DNA of 64,000 nucleotides from Strongylocentrotus droebachiensis (GCA_035222895.1 JAVYIG010002355.1:124001-188000), one strand, 5' to 3'; shown: positions 37,101 through 48,657, numbered from the stretch's first letter. Notes: generated from the sequence alone by a model not told the origin. Numbers and translations: made by a program.

Positions 37101-38143
37101 CTACAAATCCACTTTGTACATTTCTTTGAATCTTAGTGGTATTATACAAAGGTACTTTATTACCTTTGATTTCAAATGACCCACCAGCCACACATCATTA
37201 TGGTATGATGCTGAACACACACATGCTGGTGACAGCGCTCTTACAATGACAAGACTTGAAACCATGTATAATGCTGGCTCTTCTGCTTATCTGATCTTTT
37301 TTTTTGGGGGGGGGGGGGTTGGTTTTTCTTGTTGTTGTTGCTTCAAGGCACCTCTGACTGGCTGAAATAGCCTGCTCCTTGAAGTGACAACACAGGAAGT
37401 ATTGAACGTAACAGCAGTATTCTACACAATCGCTTGTATCCTTAGACTAGTATTTGATTGTGTCACTCCAAAACTTCTGTCAGTTATTGTAAAAATACAT
37501 CTTTTTCATTTTGACTGGACAAAGTATTGTTTCCTTTCATGTAGTTCCTGAGAAGAGGCCTATACTCAAAGTATTGGAGAACCTACAGAAGACCCTTCAA
37601 AGGTAACACTCTTCACTATGTGAATGTTTGCTGAAATGTACATGAGGGAACAGGAATCATAGCTTTCATGATAAATAGGGCCAAGCTAATTGCTCATGTA
37701 TGAAGAATAGAAGTATTACCTTACACATTTTGATTTCTCAGAGGGAAAAATATCTCATCAAAAGAATGTGACAAGCCATCATAGAATAGAATCTAATTTG
37801 ATATTACTGGTATAGAAAAGTTGTGATTTTATTTGAGTTTATTTTTATTAGAAACTTTGGACCCATCATTTCTTAAACATCAAAGTTCACAAAACATGTA
37901 CATACACATCATTATAACAGATATTGAAATATTTGCTTTACAGCAGAGTAAAAAAAAACTGTTAAGACTCTATTTTACCCTTTTATGTTTTCAATTTCCT
38001 GTCCAGAATGTTTTTCTGGGGGGCATGTCATTAATACCTGAAATTGCATAAACTTAAATGAAATGCTCTTGAACTATATATATATAGCAAAGTTGAGATG
38101 GATTTTTTTTGCTGACTGTGTATACTTTCTCTCTCTCTTATTT

Positions 38144-38178
<35 letters not shown>

Positions 38179-40027
38179 CCTCTCTTTCCCCCTCTCTCTC
38201 TCTCTCTCTCTCTTTACATATATATATTTATATATTTTTTAAATTGTATTATTTTTTTAGGAAAGATGTAGAAGGTTTCTTTGCTTGGCCAGTGAATGAC
38301 ATCATTGCTCCTGGTTACTCTAGTATTATCCTAGAACCAATGGACTTCTGTACAATGAAGAAGAAGATAGAAAGAGAAGACTACAACTCTATTGATGAAT
38401 ACAAGGTATTGATAAGGAATAAGAATAAGAAAAACATCATACATAATGCACATATTTTTATCTAAAGGAATGATTAGAGCCCCTACAAATTGTTTTTTGT
38501 TTAAAGGTAAAGGCCAGTATTGGAAACGCCCCCCTCTCAAAAAATGAAATGGAAGCTTTTATTACCAATCATGTGAAAGAGTATGTTTTGACTAATACAT
38601 AATGATACAAATTTTGCCAAGAAACCGCCTACTAATTGATATATTTGGTAAAATATTATATCTATTTGGAACTGATAGATATAACGCGTAGTCCCATATA
38701 CATCTTTCTGTGTACAGTGCTTGTAACTTTACCAAGACTGGGCCAAATTTCTTATCATTTTGATGATTCCAGAACCTTGCAGTACACCCCAATACTTATA
38801 TGCTAGATGATCAACCTTTCTGATCGATTCCACAACATTTCTTTCACAATGCAATCGCATGACAATAACTGGTCTTTATCTTTAAACCAAGATTAAGCAC
38901 TTGCTTTGTTTAGCAGGAGTTTTATTTACACTGCTCCTCTTCACCCAGGCATTAAATGGGTAGATGATTCCAGAACTGGCTTGTAGTACACACCAATACA
39001 TATATGTTACATGATCACCTAAAGGATGCGAATGTCAATGCAATAAGTGAGTTTGTAATTAGGCCCTGTGTACATGTGACGTCTAAGGTCACAGGGTCAT
39101 TTGGGATAATCTTCAGGATCGCGGGCGCTGCACTTTGCCTTTTCTGGCGCGTACATGTTCACCATGTGTGCAAAGTAAATGTGAATTTGCATGTGTTGTT
39201 CCACAGCGTTTGTGAGTTTGGTATCTGCTAGTCATTTCATTACTAACGCATGCTTTGATATTTGGATGCGTCCAGATGAAACTTTCTACAATCTGTATGC
39301 ATGAGCTTTATGTATTGGGGTCCGGATTAAGATTTTGGGCGCCCATGTACGTGGCCCAGGCGTCTGTTAATGTTGCGCACTGGTAATAGCATCTACTAAC
39401 TGGGGCAATAATACTGTAAACACTTTAGTCGATTATGTTTTAACCAAAACAGTTAGTATTTATCTGCCACACAATTAGTAAGGCATCTAATTATTTTTTC
39501 TGTTAACAATGTTCTTCAGCTTTGGTACAGAAAGTCAAATGTGGATTCATAACATGATTTGATATCAACTTATTTTGCTAGATTTGTTATCTGATTGAAT
39601 GCGGCAAAGTATTGTATCAGAGCTGTTCTTTTGGGACAGTCTAAGTAATTGTATAATATGAATGTTTTTTTGTGTACACCATGTATTTCCCGCTGTCTCT
39701 TTCTAATTCTAGTTGATGAAGTTTTGTGCTTAAATGGATATTGTTAATGGCTACAGCTGACATATAAATGTTATGTATCACTTGTTTTTATGAAACTCAC
39801 CCCTTTTTTTACTGGCATATTTTAGGAGAGGGAGCAATGTTGAAATGATGATATTTTTCTTTACTTAATTGTAAATTCTTTACAGGATGATTTTGTGACG
39901 ATGTGTGAGAATGCAATGAATTACAACAGACCTGAGACTGTGTATTACAAGGCAGCCAAGAAACTTCTAGGTACAGGGCTGAAAGTCATGAGCAAGGTAA
40001 TATATATATATATATCATGATGACAGT

Positions 40028-40089
<62 letters not shown>

Positions 40090-43000
40090 CTTTAACAAAC
40101 CAAACGCCAAGTATGTACATATACCGGTATATCATGTTTTCTATGTATGTGTGTATGAAGAAGTTATAGTTGGTCATGAAAATTTGACCCCCGAAAAAAG
40201 AATTAATCTTTATTTTTCATTTGCAATGACACATTAGCCTTGAGGAATAAACCCATGTTCCTCAACATGTGTATAAATAGCTGATAGGCTGTTGTATACT
40301 CAATACCCCAAAGAAATGTTAAATGTATTTAAAATAAATTTTTATGGTTCGTATATCATACTAGATACACCTGTATATGCTTCTTATATCATACTGTTAA
40401 AATTGTCTGCAAAGACCAGAGAGCCAAGAAAAGGGGTCTTTATACTAGGCAGGTGTTCTTCATGTACAGTTTTTTTTTGAAGACATGGGGTCTTTAAGGT
40501 AGTCTCTCAAGCAGGTTTCACTGTAATTAATAGTTGTCATAGTAGTAGACTTTAATGGATACATTTTTTATATACAAGCCTGATAAAAACCAGATTTAAA
40601 TTGGTTTCCCGATTTTTTTTTTTTTTTTCCCAGATTTTTTTTTCTTCCCGATTAAAAAAAAAAAAAAAAAAAAAATCATGATTAAAAAAAAAAAAATTAA
40701 CAGTTTTTTTTTCTTCACTGTTTTATCCTGATTCCCCCCTTATTTTCTCTATTCTTCCCTATTTTGCCCTATTTTTCCCAATTTTCTTACTCGAAAGGGG
40801 GGAATGTTGTTAGATGCCATTTTTTCCCCGCGAATCCTCTTTTTTTTTTTGGTGCTCACTATCACCCCTGTATAATTATATCACAAGGGTAATCTGCCAC
40901 AAGAGCCATATTTGACTATTGTTGATTGTTGATTGTGATTGAAGGAACGTCTGGAAACCATCAAAAGAGCGTTTGGGTGTGTGGATGAAGGAGAAGGGAT
41001 ATCTAAATCTATTGTTGATTGTTGATTGTTGATTAAAGGAACGTCTGGAAACCATCAAAAGAGCGTTTGGGTGTGTGGATGAAGGAGAAGGGATATCTAA
41101 ATCCAAATCTAAACCTAAACCAAGTCGGAAGCAACACGCAGAGAAAGAGAACACACCTCTTAATGAGAGACCAGAGTTCATGGATACAAGCACAATGGAT
41201 ACCATGGCAACGGATGAGGGTTCGACTACAAACCAGACGGATGCTACTGGGTAAGACACCACATTATCTTGAGAAGCACCTTAGCACCTTTTCAGATTAA
41301 ATACAACACTGTCTCATAATCCGTTGTCAGAGTAGTACAGTTTAAATAAGGTACATACCACACCTGATATGGTGAATATTATCAATGTCTAATTTAATAG
41401 TTGCGGTACATGATTTTGTTCCAGTACAGAGTTTGATTTCTTTATCTAAGTAAGGAAAATCGAGGGCCAAAATAAAACCGTTGATGCGATAGAACTGACT
41501 TTGTATAGCTAAGATTTTTATCTTGCACTCCAGTATCATACACATAAATTTCCTCACTGCCGAAAAAAACCCTTCTATACAAGACTGAGGGATCATAGGT
41601 ACGGTTATTGAAGCTTGCTATATGTTACTATTACTATGACCATGATTGATATATTATTTGTTTCTTTGATGCAGAAAATCTGAGGGTGATGACGACATGG
41701 ATGATGATGATGCCAAAGTCCTCATTCAGGAAGTATTAGAGGCAGCCAAAGCAGCTAAAGATAGACTTACAGCTAGACAACCCAAGAGTAAGGTATGTTA
41801 CTTTCAGGCCTGATAATTACCTGATTTTCCTTTATTTTCCCTTATTTTCCAGATTTTTTTGATTTTTTAGTGCTCACCATCACCCCTGTACGTTTGTCAC
41901 TGTCTAAGCTAAAGATAGACTTACAGCTAGACAACCAAACGGTAAGGTACATCATGCTCTTCTAGGTGAAGGAATTTGTGCACCAAAGTAATTGTTGTTT
42001 GATACATAAATGACCCAATATGTTCCCCCTTCTTCTTACTATTATTTTTATTATTATTACTATTAGTAGTAGTATTATTATTATTGTTGTTGTTGTTACT
42101 ATCATTATTCTGATTATTATTTGGCTCTTTACAGATTGGCTTCCTGAGGAAAGACAAAGCTGGTACGACCACCTTGTCCGTTCTGAACCCAGACCGTGGT
42201 GAGAATGAAGAGAGTCGTAAGGTTAATCTGGGGCTGTTGACCGGTAGATTGTCCCATGGTACAGCATCCCTACCAGGATTCAAAGAAGACAAGAGAAACA
42301 AAGCTCTTCCTGGTAAGCATTAACTCTTCTTGATTTTCCTGGAATGCTTACAAACTCATTCATTTCATAAGCTTTTGATTTGAGCAATCGGTTCTTGCAG
42401 TGAGCCTCATGTAAGGATACTTATGGATTTTGAAACATGCACTGCATGATTGTCCGCTTAGAGGCCCATATTCTCCTAGAGTTTAAACATGGCATTGGCT
42501 TTAACGTCAAAATCAGGTTTAACAAAGGAAGTTAGTTTGAGGTCTTAGTTTAAGGTGGGGGGGGGCGGGGGGGGGGGGGGGCTTTGATTAATGAACTCGG
42601 GTGTCAATTGTGACAGCATATCATACTTCATGTTGAGGCATTTTGCCAACAACGAGTAAATTCTCATTTTTCCAATTTCCTTGTAAATGGTCTTCTGTAT
42701 TAAAAGACTACTCTTCAAGTCGTCGTGAAATAAAGCTATCTACAAAATGTTTCTAAAGCTTAGACCTAAACAAGTTAGGTATGAAACCACTCCTGTTGAA
42801 CATTGTAAGTTAAATCAAGACGACAAATGTGCAATGGTTTTCATCTTGTCTATTATGGTATAGTGAGCTATCTGATGTATGGACCGTTCAGTTCCTTTGC
42901 TCCTGGCTATGATTCAACCTTTGCTAACCTGAGTAAAGAGGAATCAGATCTTATCTACAGCACCTATGGAGACGAGGATGCAGTCAAATATGCTAAAAGG

Positions 43001-45188
43001 TAATTTGCAAGATATCTTTAATCATTGATTAATGTATATTTCATCAGGGTATCATTTCACAAAACCGTCTTAAAGAGAAGGTTGAGTTCTGGGAGGAGGT
43101 GAAAAATAATTTGTGAGCGTTATCATTGTATTATGCAAGTGAAGAAGACATCAGATAACAAATGATCATGAAAAACATGGCTACCGGTATTCAAATGCCT
43201 TCATATTCTAAATATGGCATGTAACATCATACAAATCGGGACAGATTTTTATGCCACATGTTCGCCTAGCCCAATATACATCTTTCTGTGTACAGTGCTT
43301 GTAACTTTACCAAGACTGGGCCAAATTTCTGATCATTTTGATGATTCCGGAACCTTGCAGTACATATGCTAGATGATCAACCTTTTCTGATCGATTCCTC
43401 GCCGTTTCTTTCACAATGCAATTGCATGACCAGAACACAACTTTATCTTTCAGTGAAGCCTTTACGTATAATTGATTGGTTGTAGTTTGATATTCAAGAT
43501 TATTTCAAGGAAAGTGTAGACGAAGATGAGCTATAGCTGTTGTATCATTCTGTTTTATTAGTATCCAGGAGTACGTAAAGGATAGCGGTGATCATGTGAA
43601 CAAAATGGTTGACAGTCTCCTGGACTCGCTTACCAATGGAGAGCATAGCAAGACAAAAGAACATATCAAACAGGTGAGTTAATGACATCCTTGTGAAGAG
43701 TGAAAACTCTTTGCTTTTAGTTTGAAGATATTAATTATTAAACAATATTTGTTTCGTAGAGTTTTATGAATAGTGAGAAGAACCTGCTTGAACATTTACA
43801 CAATGTGTTGTTGTTGTTACCAATCTATTCATATTTATACATGATTGTAGCACAGAAAAAAGTTTGGAGAAATTCAATGCTAGTAGATCGGTAGGAAAAA
43901 AAGCGTGGAGCAAGATTGACTTAGCTGAACCTATAGCTCCATGGAGGTTTAGCTTGGATATATTGATTAAAAGGAAAACATTTGGAAATTCTTGTTACGA
44001 TGTGTTGACTTCAGTTTTAGATGTATAGAAATGTCTAAATAACTTCATTCTTTTTACATGTACATACATGTATCTGTGGAGACAGACAAAGAAGTCTACA
44101 AAATTCATACCAGATCGCTTACTGTGTGTAACTTACCAATACTTGATTCTGTAAAGCTATCTCATAATTATAAAGCTGTGCACATTGCAGCCATTGTACA
44201 AAGTTTCTAATGCCAATCTTGGGTATCTTTGTCTCTGCTCTAGAATCATGAATTGAAAGACTTCCAAGCTGGGTTAGAAGACACAGGAAGCAAGGTAAGC
44301 ATGCTTAAAGAGAAGGTTAGGTTCTGGGAAGAGCTGAAAAATAATTTTTGAGCGTTATCATTGTTATTATGCAAGCGCGGAAGAACATTAGATAACAAAT
44401 GCATGGGAATTCTTAAGCTGTCCTTAAAAGCAAAGTGATTGGAGATGTTTTATCTTCACGTTTGAATGTAGGTTTAGCTCTGAGGGTTCAATATTCAATT
44501 TAATTCAATTCAAAGTTCATTTCCACTCGAGTAGTCGAGCATAATAAATGAAACAGAGATAAATATGTTTAGAACTGATTTCATGCATAAAATTTGATAA
44601 AAAGCAGTTATAAAAAGGGTTACACATTTAAAAATAATGGTTGTCAATGTTCAACAAAAATACAAAGAAATAAATGGGTTGGAATGTAACTTTGAAGCAA
44701 TTCAAATAGATTATTGTTAAATCTTTAGCTTAAACCTTAATTTCTTTTGTATTTTTATATCCATTGATGACTTGATATATTCAACCACTACATGTATGAT
44801 ATGAAGACACCAGACTTTCTGTTTATATATCCAGTCAACAGACAGTGCAGGAGGAAAGACGTCTAATCAAGATGACAAGATTGACTTTGAAGGTCTTAAA
44901 TCTCTGGCTGATGAAGGGATTGACATGTCATTCCTGCCAGGTTTAGGTAACTTACATGAGCTGTTTCATCCCCCTTCCCTCTCCCCCTCTGTCTCTCTGT
45001 CTGTCTCTCTGTCTGTCTCTCTGTCTGTCTCTCTGTCTCTGTCTCTCTATCTCTTTCCCTCCCTCTCTCTCTCTCACCGTCTCTCTCTCTCTCTCTCTCT
45101 CTGTCTCCCTCTCACATAAACACACACACTCTCTGTCTGTCTCTGTCTCTCTGTGTCTCTCCCTCTAGCACAAACACACTATCTCTCC

Positions 45189-45247
<59 letters not shown>

Positions 45248-47916
45248 CCTGTCTGTGTTTCTCACATAATCTCTCTCACTCTGTGTGTGTGTCTGTGTTA
45301 AGAGGAAATTACTGTTGACCTGTTCATAGTAAAAAGTGATGGTAAATTTATTGTACAGCCTACCATAATTCATTTGTAATCACACCTCTGATTTGTTTTT
45401 AAAGGAAATAAGGGGTATAATTCAATTTAACACTGTAGACTGTATAGTTTGTAGGTGGGCAGGTCCAAGCTATTTGGATTGTGACGTACGGGACATTCAG
45501 AGACTTTAAACAAGAAATAACAACAGATGAAATTATTTATATGGCTATCTTTTGGTATGAGTCTGTGGCTATTATGGGCTAGTTCATTTGTGGAAAGTTT
45601 TAGTTCTGACTAATTTTTTAATTAATTGTTAATGTAATTAATGTGCAGCGTGACGTACGGGACGCTGTGAACCGTACGTCACGCTGCACATTAATTACAT
45701 TAACAATTAATTAAAAAATTAGTCAGAACTAAAACTTTCCACAAATGAACTAGCCCATAATAGCCACAGACTCATACCAAAAGATAGCCATATAAATAAT
45801 TTCATCTGTTGTTATTTCTTGTTTAAAGTCTCTCAATGTCCCGTACGTCACAATCCAAATAGCTTGGACCTGCCCAGATACTATATCAAGTATTATTCCA
45901 GTAAGAGGTATATCAGCAACTTCTTGATTAGGTTGATTGGTGTTTTGAAAATTTTGAATTAATTAATTAAATTGGGTTCTTGTATAGCGCTCATATCTGT
46001 CAGATTTGACACTCCTGGCGCTCCCGATTCACAATTAATCTCTTACAAAGGATGCTTTTAGTCTTCACAGCAAATTCATATGATTTTTCATTTTCAAGAA
46101 TTTATAATAAAAGAACATGGCATGTGTTGCTGATATGATTTTTCATTCTAAAATATTATTTTTGTTTGTAGTGTTAAGCCTTGCTTCCAATGGAGCTAGA
46201 TCCCTTGGCTTGTTGAATATGATTTTCTACTTTGAAGATTTTCTCCCTTGTTTGTGTCTTGTGTAACAGAGAAAGAGATGGCCATGATGGACAAGATACA
46301 GAGTGAGACAGAGAAAGAGGTTGATCAGAAGCTTTGTAAGACTGCACAGCTCATCAGGGATCTGGAACGAAGTCAGAATGAACGTCTCAATCGCAAACCT
46401 CCTCCTCATCTTCAGTACATCCAAGGTCCATCTGATCAAGAGCATGCCATAGCTGAAAAACTTACTCAACAACTCAAAGAACTTACTGCCAAGGTAAGGC
46501 TAGCTTATAAGCTTATGATAATGTTGATAGTAATAATAATGATAAAACAACAACTATAATATGAATATGGCATATTTTTTATCATGCATGGGGAATGTTT
46601 CACAAAGACTAAGATCGACTTTAAGTTGGACTTAACAATGGCAGGCCATTTATGCCCCTGGTTGCTCTCACCATTGGTCTCTCAATTATGATCTTTAGAT
46701 AATATTTTTCCTCCAATAATGAAATATCAAAAAAGCTAAATTCTGAAGTTTTGTGACCACAATTTTAAGTCCCTCGAGAAACCAATGTCAGGAATGGTTA
46801 GAGGAACTAGTGGCATGAATGGCCTGCCATAGTTAAGTCCAACTAAAAGTAAATCTTAGTCTTTGTGAAACACTCCCCTGATATCATGTTTCTAGGCACC
46901 ATGGTTCTGTTGTCCTAGCAGCCATTAGATAAAGCATAGCACTGCTACCCAATAGAGAGCTAGGACAACAGCACCACAATTACTTGTGGCAAGACATTAA
47001 TCTATATTTGCCACTCTCCACCCAGGTGTTAAATGGGTACCGGTAGGAAGGAATTCCTTGAATGCTGTGAGCACCAAACTCTGTAACCTAGCAGAGCCAG
47101 GGTAATATTGGAGTGCCTTAAAGGGATCCGGTAACTTTGTCTTAGATCCTTTAAAAATAATCCTTGATTTAGCTCATGCTGCAATGATAATTATAAACCT
47201 TTAGGTCAGTCAGGAACTCCATGACTTTTACAAGCCGATCGCCTGTCTGATTATCAAGATATTAATGATTGGAATTACAAATTTTGAAAACCGTTCGCTG
47301 AACGGTTTTCATAACACTACAGTCTATTGGGGAAAACGAGTATGGTAAAACCGGTCACTCAAAGATTTTTACTTTTTTGAGGCATTTCTTGATCATTTTG
47401 AAGCGCGATTTTTTTTTGGCTTCAATATTACACCATATCACAGACACTGGTAACATGTAGGACCGTGTATCTCAGATTTAACATTGTTAAACGATCCCTT
47501 TAAGGACCTTGCATGGTGGATATGTGTGCTATAAAGATATCCAATATTATTATTATTATCATTATTAGTATTAGTACTGTACTTAATACTTTCATCTTTT
47601 ACCTCATTGTACACAGACATTACCAGGTCACCTGGTCCCTACCGAGTCTGTTCGTAAAGCTATGGGTATCACTATGGAGCCACTGTTAGATTCACCACCG
47701 CCCTCTATAGCTACCTCACAGACTGCTCCCAGCGAAACTACAGAGGGCAGTGCAGGTCTACCTGACGACAATGCCCTGCCGGATGACATCGCTAAGGAGC
47801 TTGAGGCGGATGGTACCACGGGGGACGAGGAAGGAAAGGGAGATGATGACGATGTTGATGCTGAGGTTGGAGATGAACTCTTGGAGCTATTGCGGGACGA
47901 AAATGAGGGATCGTAG
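33660..47916 (+). CDS. BRD7/BRD9-like bromodomain protein
   Basis: Fifteen coding exons join in phase: 33660-33711, 35482-35696, 36445-36637, 37545-37602, 38261-38405, 39886-39996, 41039-41250, 41675-41792, 42135-42312, 42864-42999, 43562-43673, 44244-44294, 44835-44946, 46270-46493 and 47617-47916. They encode about 738 residues; human BRD7 has 651. The family are acetyl-lysine readers in SWI/SNF remodelers (BRD7 in PBAF, BRD9 in ncBAF). Order: basic MGKKHKKH start, RLVLKVGPE, a lysine-rich block, a bromodomain at about 170-258 (FFAWPVNDIIAPGYS, EPMDF, and the Asn of NYNRPETVYY), then the BRD7/9 C-terminal region (LPGFKEDKRNK, DSTFANLSKEESDLIYSTYG, QNERL-type coiled segment, ESVRKAMGI) and an acidic tail. 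The C-terminus resembles BRD7 more than BRD9; it may be a pre-duplication orthologue. The exon 13 donor could alternatively be at 44940. Confidence 0.94.
34115..34895. mobile_element. TA-target inverted-repeat element, copy B3
   Basis: About 781 bp from 'GAGTAAAGGACCCGG' to 'CCGGCTCCTTTACTC', flanked by TA, in intron 1 of the BRD7/BRD9-like gene. The 121-residue frame on the minus strand here and in B2 is the same repeat and has no recognised domain. Confidence 0.85.
35720..35838 (+). repeat. Duplicated intron sequence with relic of exon 2 donor
   Basis: The segment 35292-35402 upstream of exon 2 recurs at 35720-35828 downstream. The second copy is followed by 'GATAGAAAGAGGGTAAGAG', a copy of the 3' end and splice donor of exon 2 (35685-35702). 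The rest of the exon copy is missing. Confidence 0.8.
36646..36790. mobile_element. Small inverted-repeat element
   Basis: 'AGGGCCAGGTTTCATTAA' and 'TTTTATGAAACAGGGCCC' are imperfect inverses about 145 bp apart, just after exon 3 of the BRD7/BRD9-like gene. A related fragment lies near 12770-12930. Confidence 0.6.
38127..38217. repeat. CT microsatellite before BRD7/BRD9-like exon 5
   Basis: Interrupted (CT)n of about 90 bp ending 45 bp upstream of the exon 5 acceptor. It may contribute to the polypyrimidine region. The frame through it is low complexity. Confidence 0.9.
38501..38885. mobile_element. TTAA MITE, family 1 (copy 2)
   Basis: Bounded by TTAA, with 'TTAAAGGTAAAGGCCAGTA' at the left and 'AACTGGTCTTTATCTTTAA' at the right. 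The interior matches 4391-4764 with more divergence. It lies in intron 5 of the BRD7/BRD9-like gene. Confidence 0.85.
40034..40086. repeat. GA microsatellite
   Basis: (GA)n run of about 50 bp, 35 bp after the exon 6 donor. Confidence 0.95.
40575..40875. repeat. T-rich repeat with 'GTGCTCACTATCACCCCTGTA' end
   Basis: Starts near 'AGCCTGATAAAAACCAGA', runs through long T and A tracts, and ends 'GGTGCTCACTATCACCCC'. A shorter relative at 41804-41893 starts 'AGGCCTGATAATTACC' and ends 'AGTGCTCACCATCACCCC'. Each lies beside a partial exon duplication. Confidence 0.6.
40917..41104 (+). repeat. Tandem 94-bp duplication across the exon 7 acceptor
   Basis: The segment 40917-41010 (intron end plus 66 coding bases) is repeated at 41011-41104. 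Both copies have an AG acceptor followed by 'GAACGTCTGGAAACC'. Only the second acceptor (exon start 41039) keeps the frame open. Use of the first (40945) reads into TGA soon after ISKSIVDC. Confidence 0.9.
41804..41950 (+). repeat. T-rich repeat plus relic copy of the exon 8 end
   Basis: After the short T-rich repeat, 41907-41950 reads 'GCTAAAGATAGACTTACAGC', 'TAGACAACCAAACGGTAAGG'. This is a diverged copy of the last 40 bases and donor of exon 8 (41755-41795). Confidence 0.8.
43070..43456. mobile_element. TTAA-type MITE, family 3 (copy 1)
   Basis: It begins 'TTAAAGAGAAGGTTGAGTTC' and ends 'GACCAGAACACAACTTTATC'. The interior 'CATATACATCTTTCTGTGTA'-type stretch is shared with family 1. Another copy is 62425-62829. 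A truncated start also occurs at 44306-44420. Confidence 0.7.
44990..45300. repeat. CT/GT/CA microsatellite cluster
   Basis: Long mixed (CT)n, (CTGT)n, (CACA)n and (GT)n tracts in intron 13 of the BRD7/BRD9-like gene. The serine/leucine frames through it are not genes. Confidence 0.95.
45457..45875. repeat. Near-perfect palindrome, 204-bp arms with 11-bp loop
   Basis: The arm 45457-45660 is the inverse of 45672-45875 with almost no mismatch (one seen near 45500/45834). The loop is 'GACGCTGTGAA'. It lies in intron 13 of the BRD7/BRD9-like gene, so the transcript can fold into a long double-stranded hairpin. No coding sequence. It may be a fold-back transposon. Confidence 0.95.
46590..46878. 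mobile_element. MITE with ~65-bp inverted arms
   Basis: 'GGGAATGTTTCACAAAGACT' and 'TTGGACTTAACAATGGCAGG' at the left are mirrored by 'CCTGCCATAGTTAAGTCCAA' and 'AGTCTTTGTGAAACACTCCC' at the right. 290 bp, non-coding, in intron 14 of the BRD7/BRD9-like gene. Confidence 0.85.
46975..47560 (+). mobile_element. SINE body interrupted by a TTAA element
   Basis: 'GACATTAATCTATATTTGCC', 'GGTGTTAAATGGGTACCGG' and 'GGAAGGAATTCCTTGAATGC' match the SINE at 23225-23466. After the insertion at 47118-47513 the match resumes with 'GGACCTTGCATGGTGGATAT' and a (TTA)n tail. Confidence 0.75.
47118..47513. mobile_element. TTAA-flanked element nested in a SINE
   Basis: 396 bp bounded by TTAA, with ends 'AAGGGATCCGGTAAC' and 'GTTAAACGATCCCTT'. 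It splits a SINE body that is continuous at 23225-23466. Non-coding. Confidence 0.78.
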
Positions 47917-48140
47917 AAAACAATACCTGACCTTTTCTTGAAGGCCCTATTGCCACATAGATGACATTCTTCTCTTGTTTTTTTTTTATTGTTCTGTATA
48001 TGTTTTGTTGTTTCATGCCAACTTACATGTAAGGCAAATGTGCTGTAGTTTTGTTTACATAATATTCATTTATGTAATACATCAGTAACACATATGAGAC
48101 CAACGCCAGTTAGACAGGCCGCAACATACCAGCATGATTA

Positions 48141-48274
48141 AAGCACTGTATTGAGTGATCATGCTTCTACGTCTCTGTGAGGCTCTTTTGCACCGTAGAG
48201 TGCGCGGAGTGACCATGGACGGTGCGAAAGAGCCTCACAGAGATGCAGAAGCATGATCACTCATTTCTGTGCTT
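48141..48274 (+). repeat. Hairpin in the BRD7/BRD9-like 3' region
   Basis: 'GAGTGATCATGCTTCTACGT', 'CTCTGTGAGGCTCTTTTGCA' is mirrored by 'GCGAAAGAGCCTCACAGAGA' and 'TGCAGAAGCATGATCACTC'. The arms are about 44 bp with about six mismatches and a GC-rich loop of about 22 bp. It lies 225 bp after the stop and before the likely polyadenylation signal. It could be a MITE or a structured UTR hairpin. Confidence 0.85.
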
Positions 48275-48388
48275 TACTCAAGCTGCTACATACCGAGATA
48301 AACATTTTATTATCTCAAATGGCCAAGATCTGGAATCAGTCACTTTTGTATCAGTTTGGATTTAGGCTAGTGTAGTGTAGTGGAGGTG

Positions 48389-48657
48389 TACTGGTCTAGT
48401 GGAAACGTCACTGGACTGTGGATCACATGGTTCACAGGTCAAGTCCTGCCATGGCACTTTCGTCCTTTGAAAAGACATTAATCTACATTTAACACAATCG
48501 GCTCAGGTGAGGTAAATGGGTACCTGGCAGGAATTCCTTGAAATGGTATAGTGCCACTGGCAACCATTCTAAAGCCGGGTTTGATAATTGTTGAGTGCCA
48601 GGAGCGTCAAATCTGACAAGACATGAGCGCAAAACAAGAACCCACTGTTATTATTAT
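48389..48657 (+). mobile_element. tRNA-derived SINE
   Basis: A-box-like 'TGGTCTAGTGG' and B-box-like 'GGTCAAGTCC' lie in the first 75 bases. The body follows ('GACATTAATCTACATTTAAC', 'GGTAAATGGGTACC', 'AGGAATTCCTTGAAA') and then the tail 'GACATGAGCGCAAAACAAGA' with (TTA)n. It lies within the likely 3' UTR of the BRD7/BRD9-like gene. Confidence 0.85.

Noticed and set aside
44925..45168. Serine/leucine-rich frames
   Set aside because: They are translation of CT/GT microsatellites; only the first bases belong to BRD7/BRD9-like exon 13.
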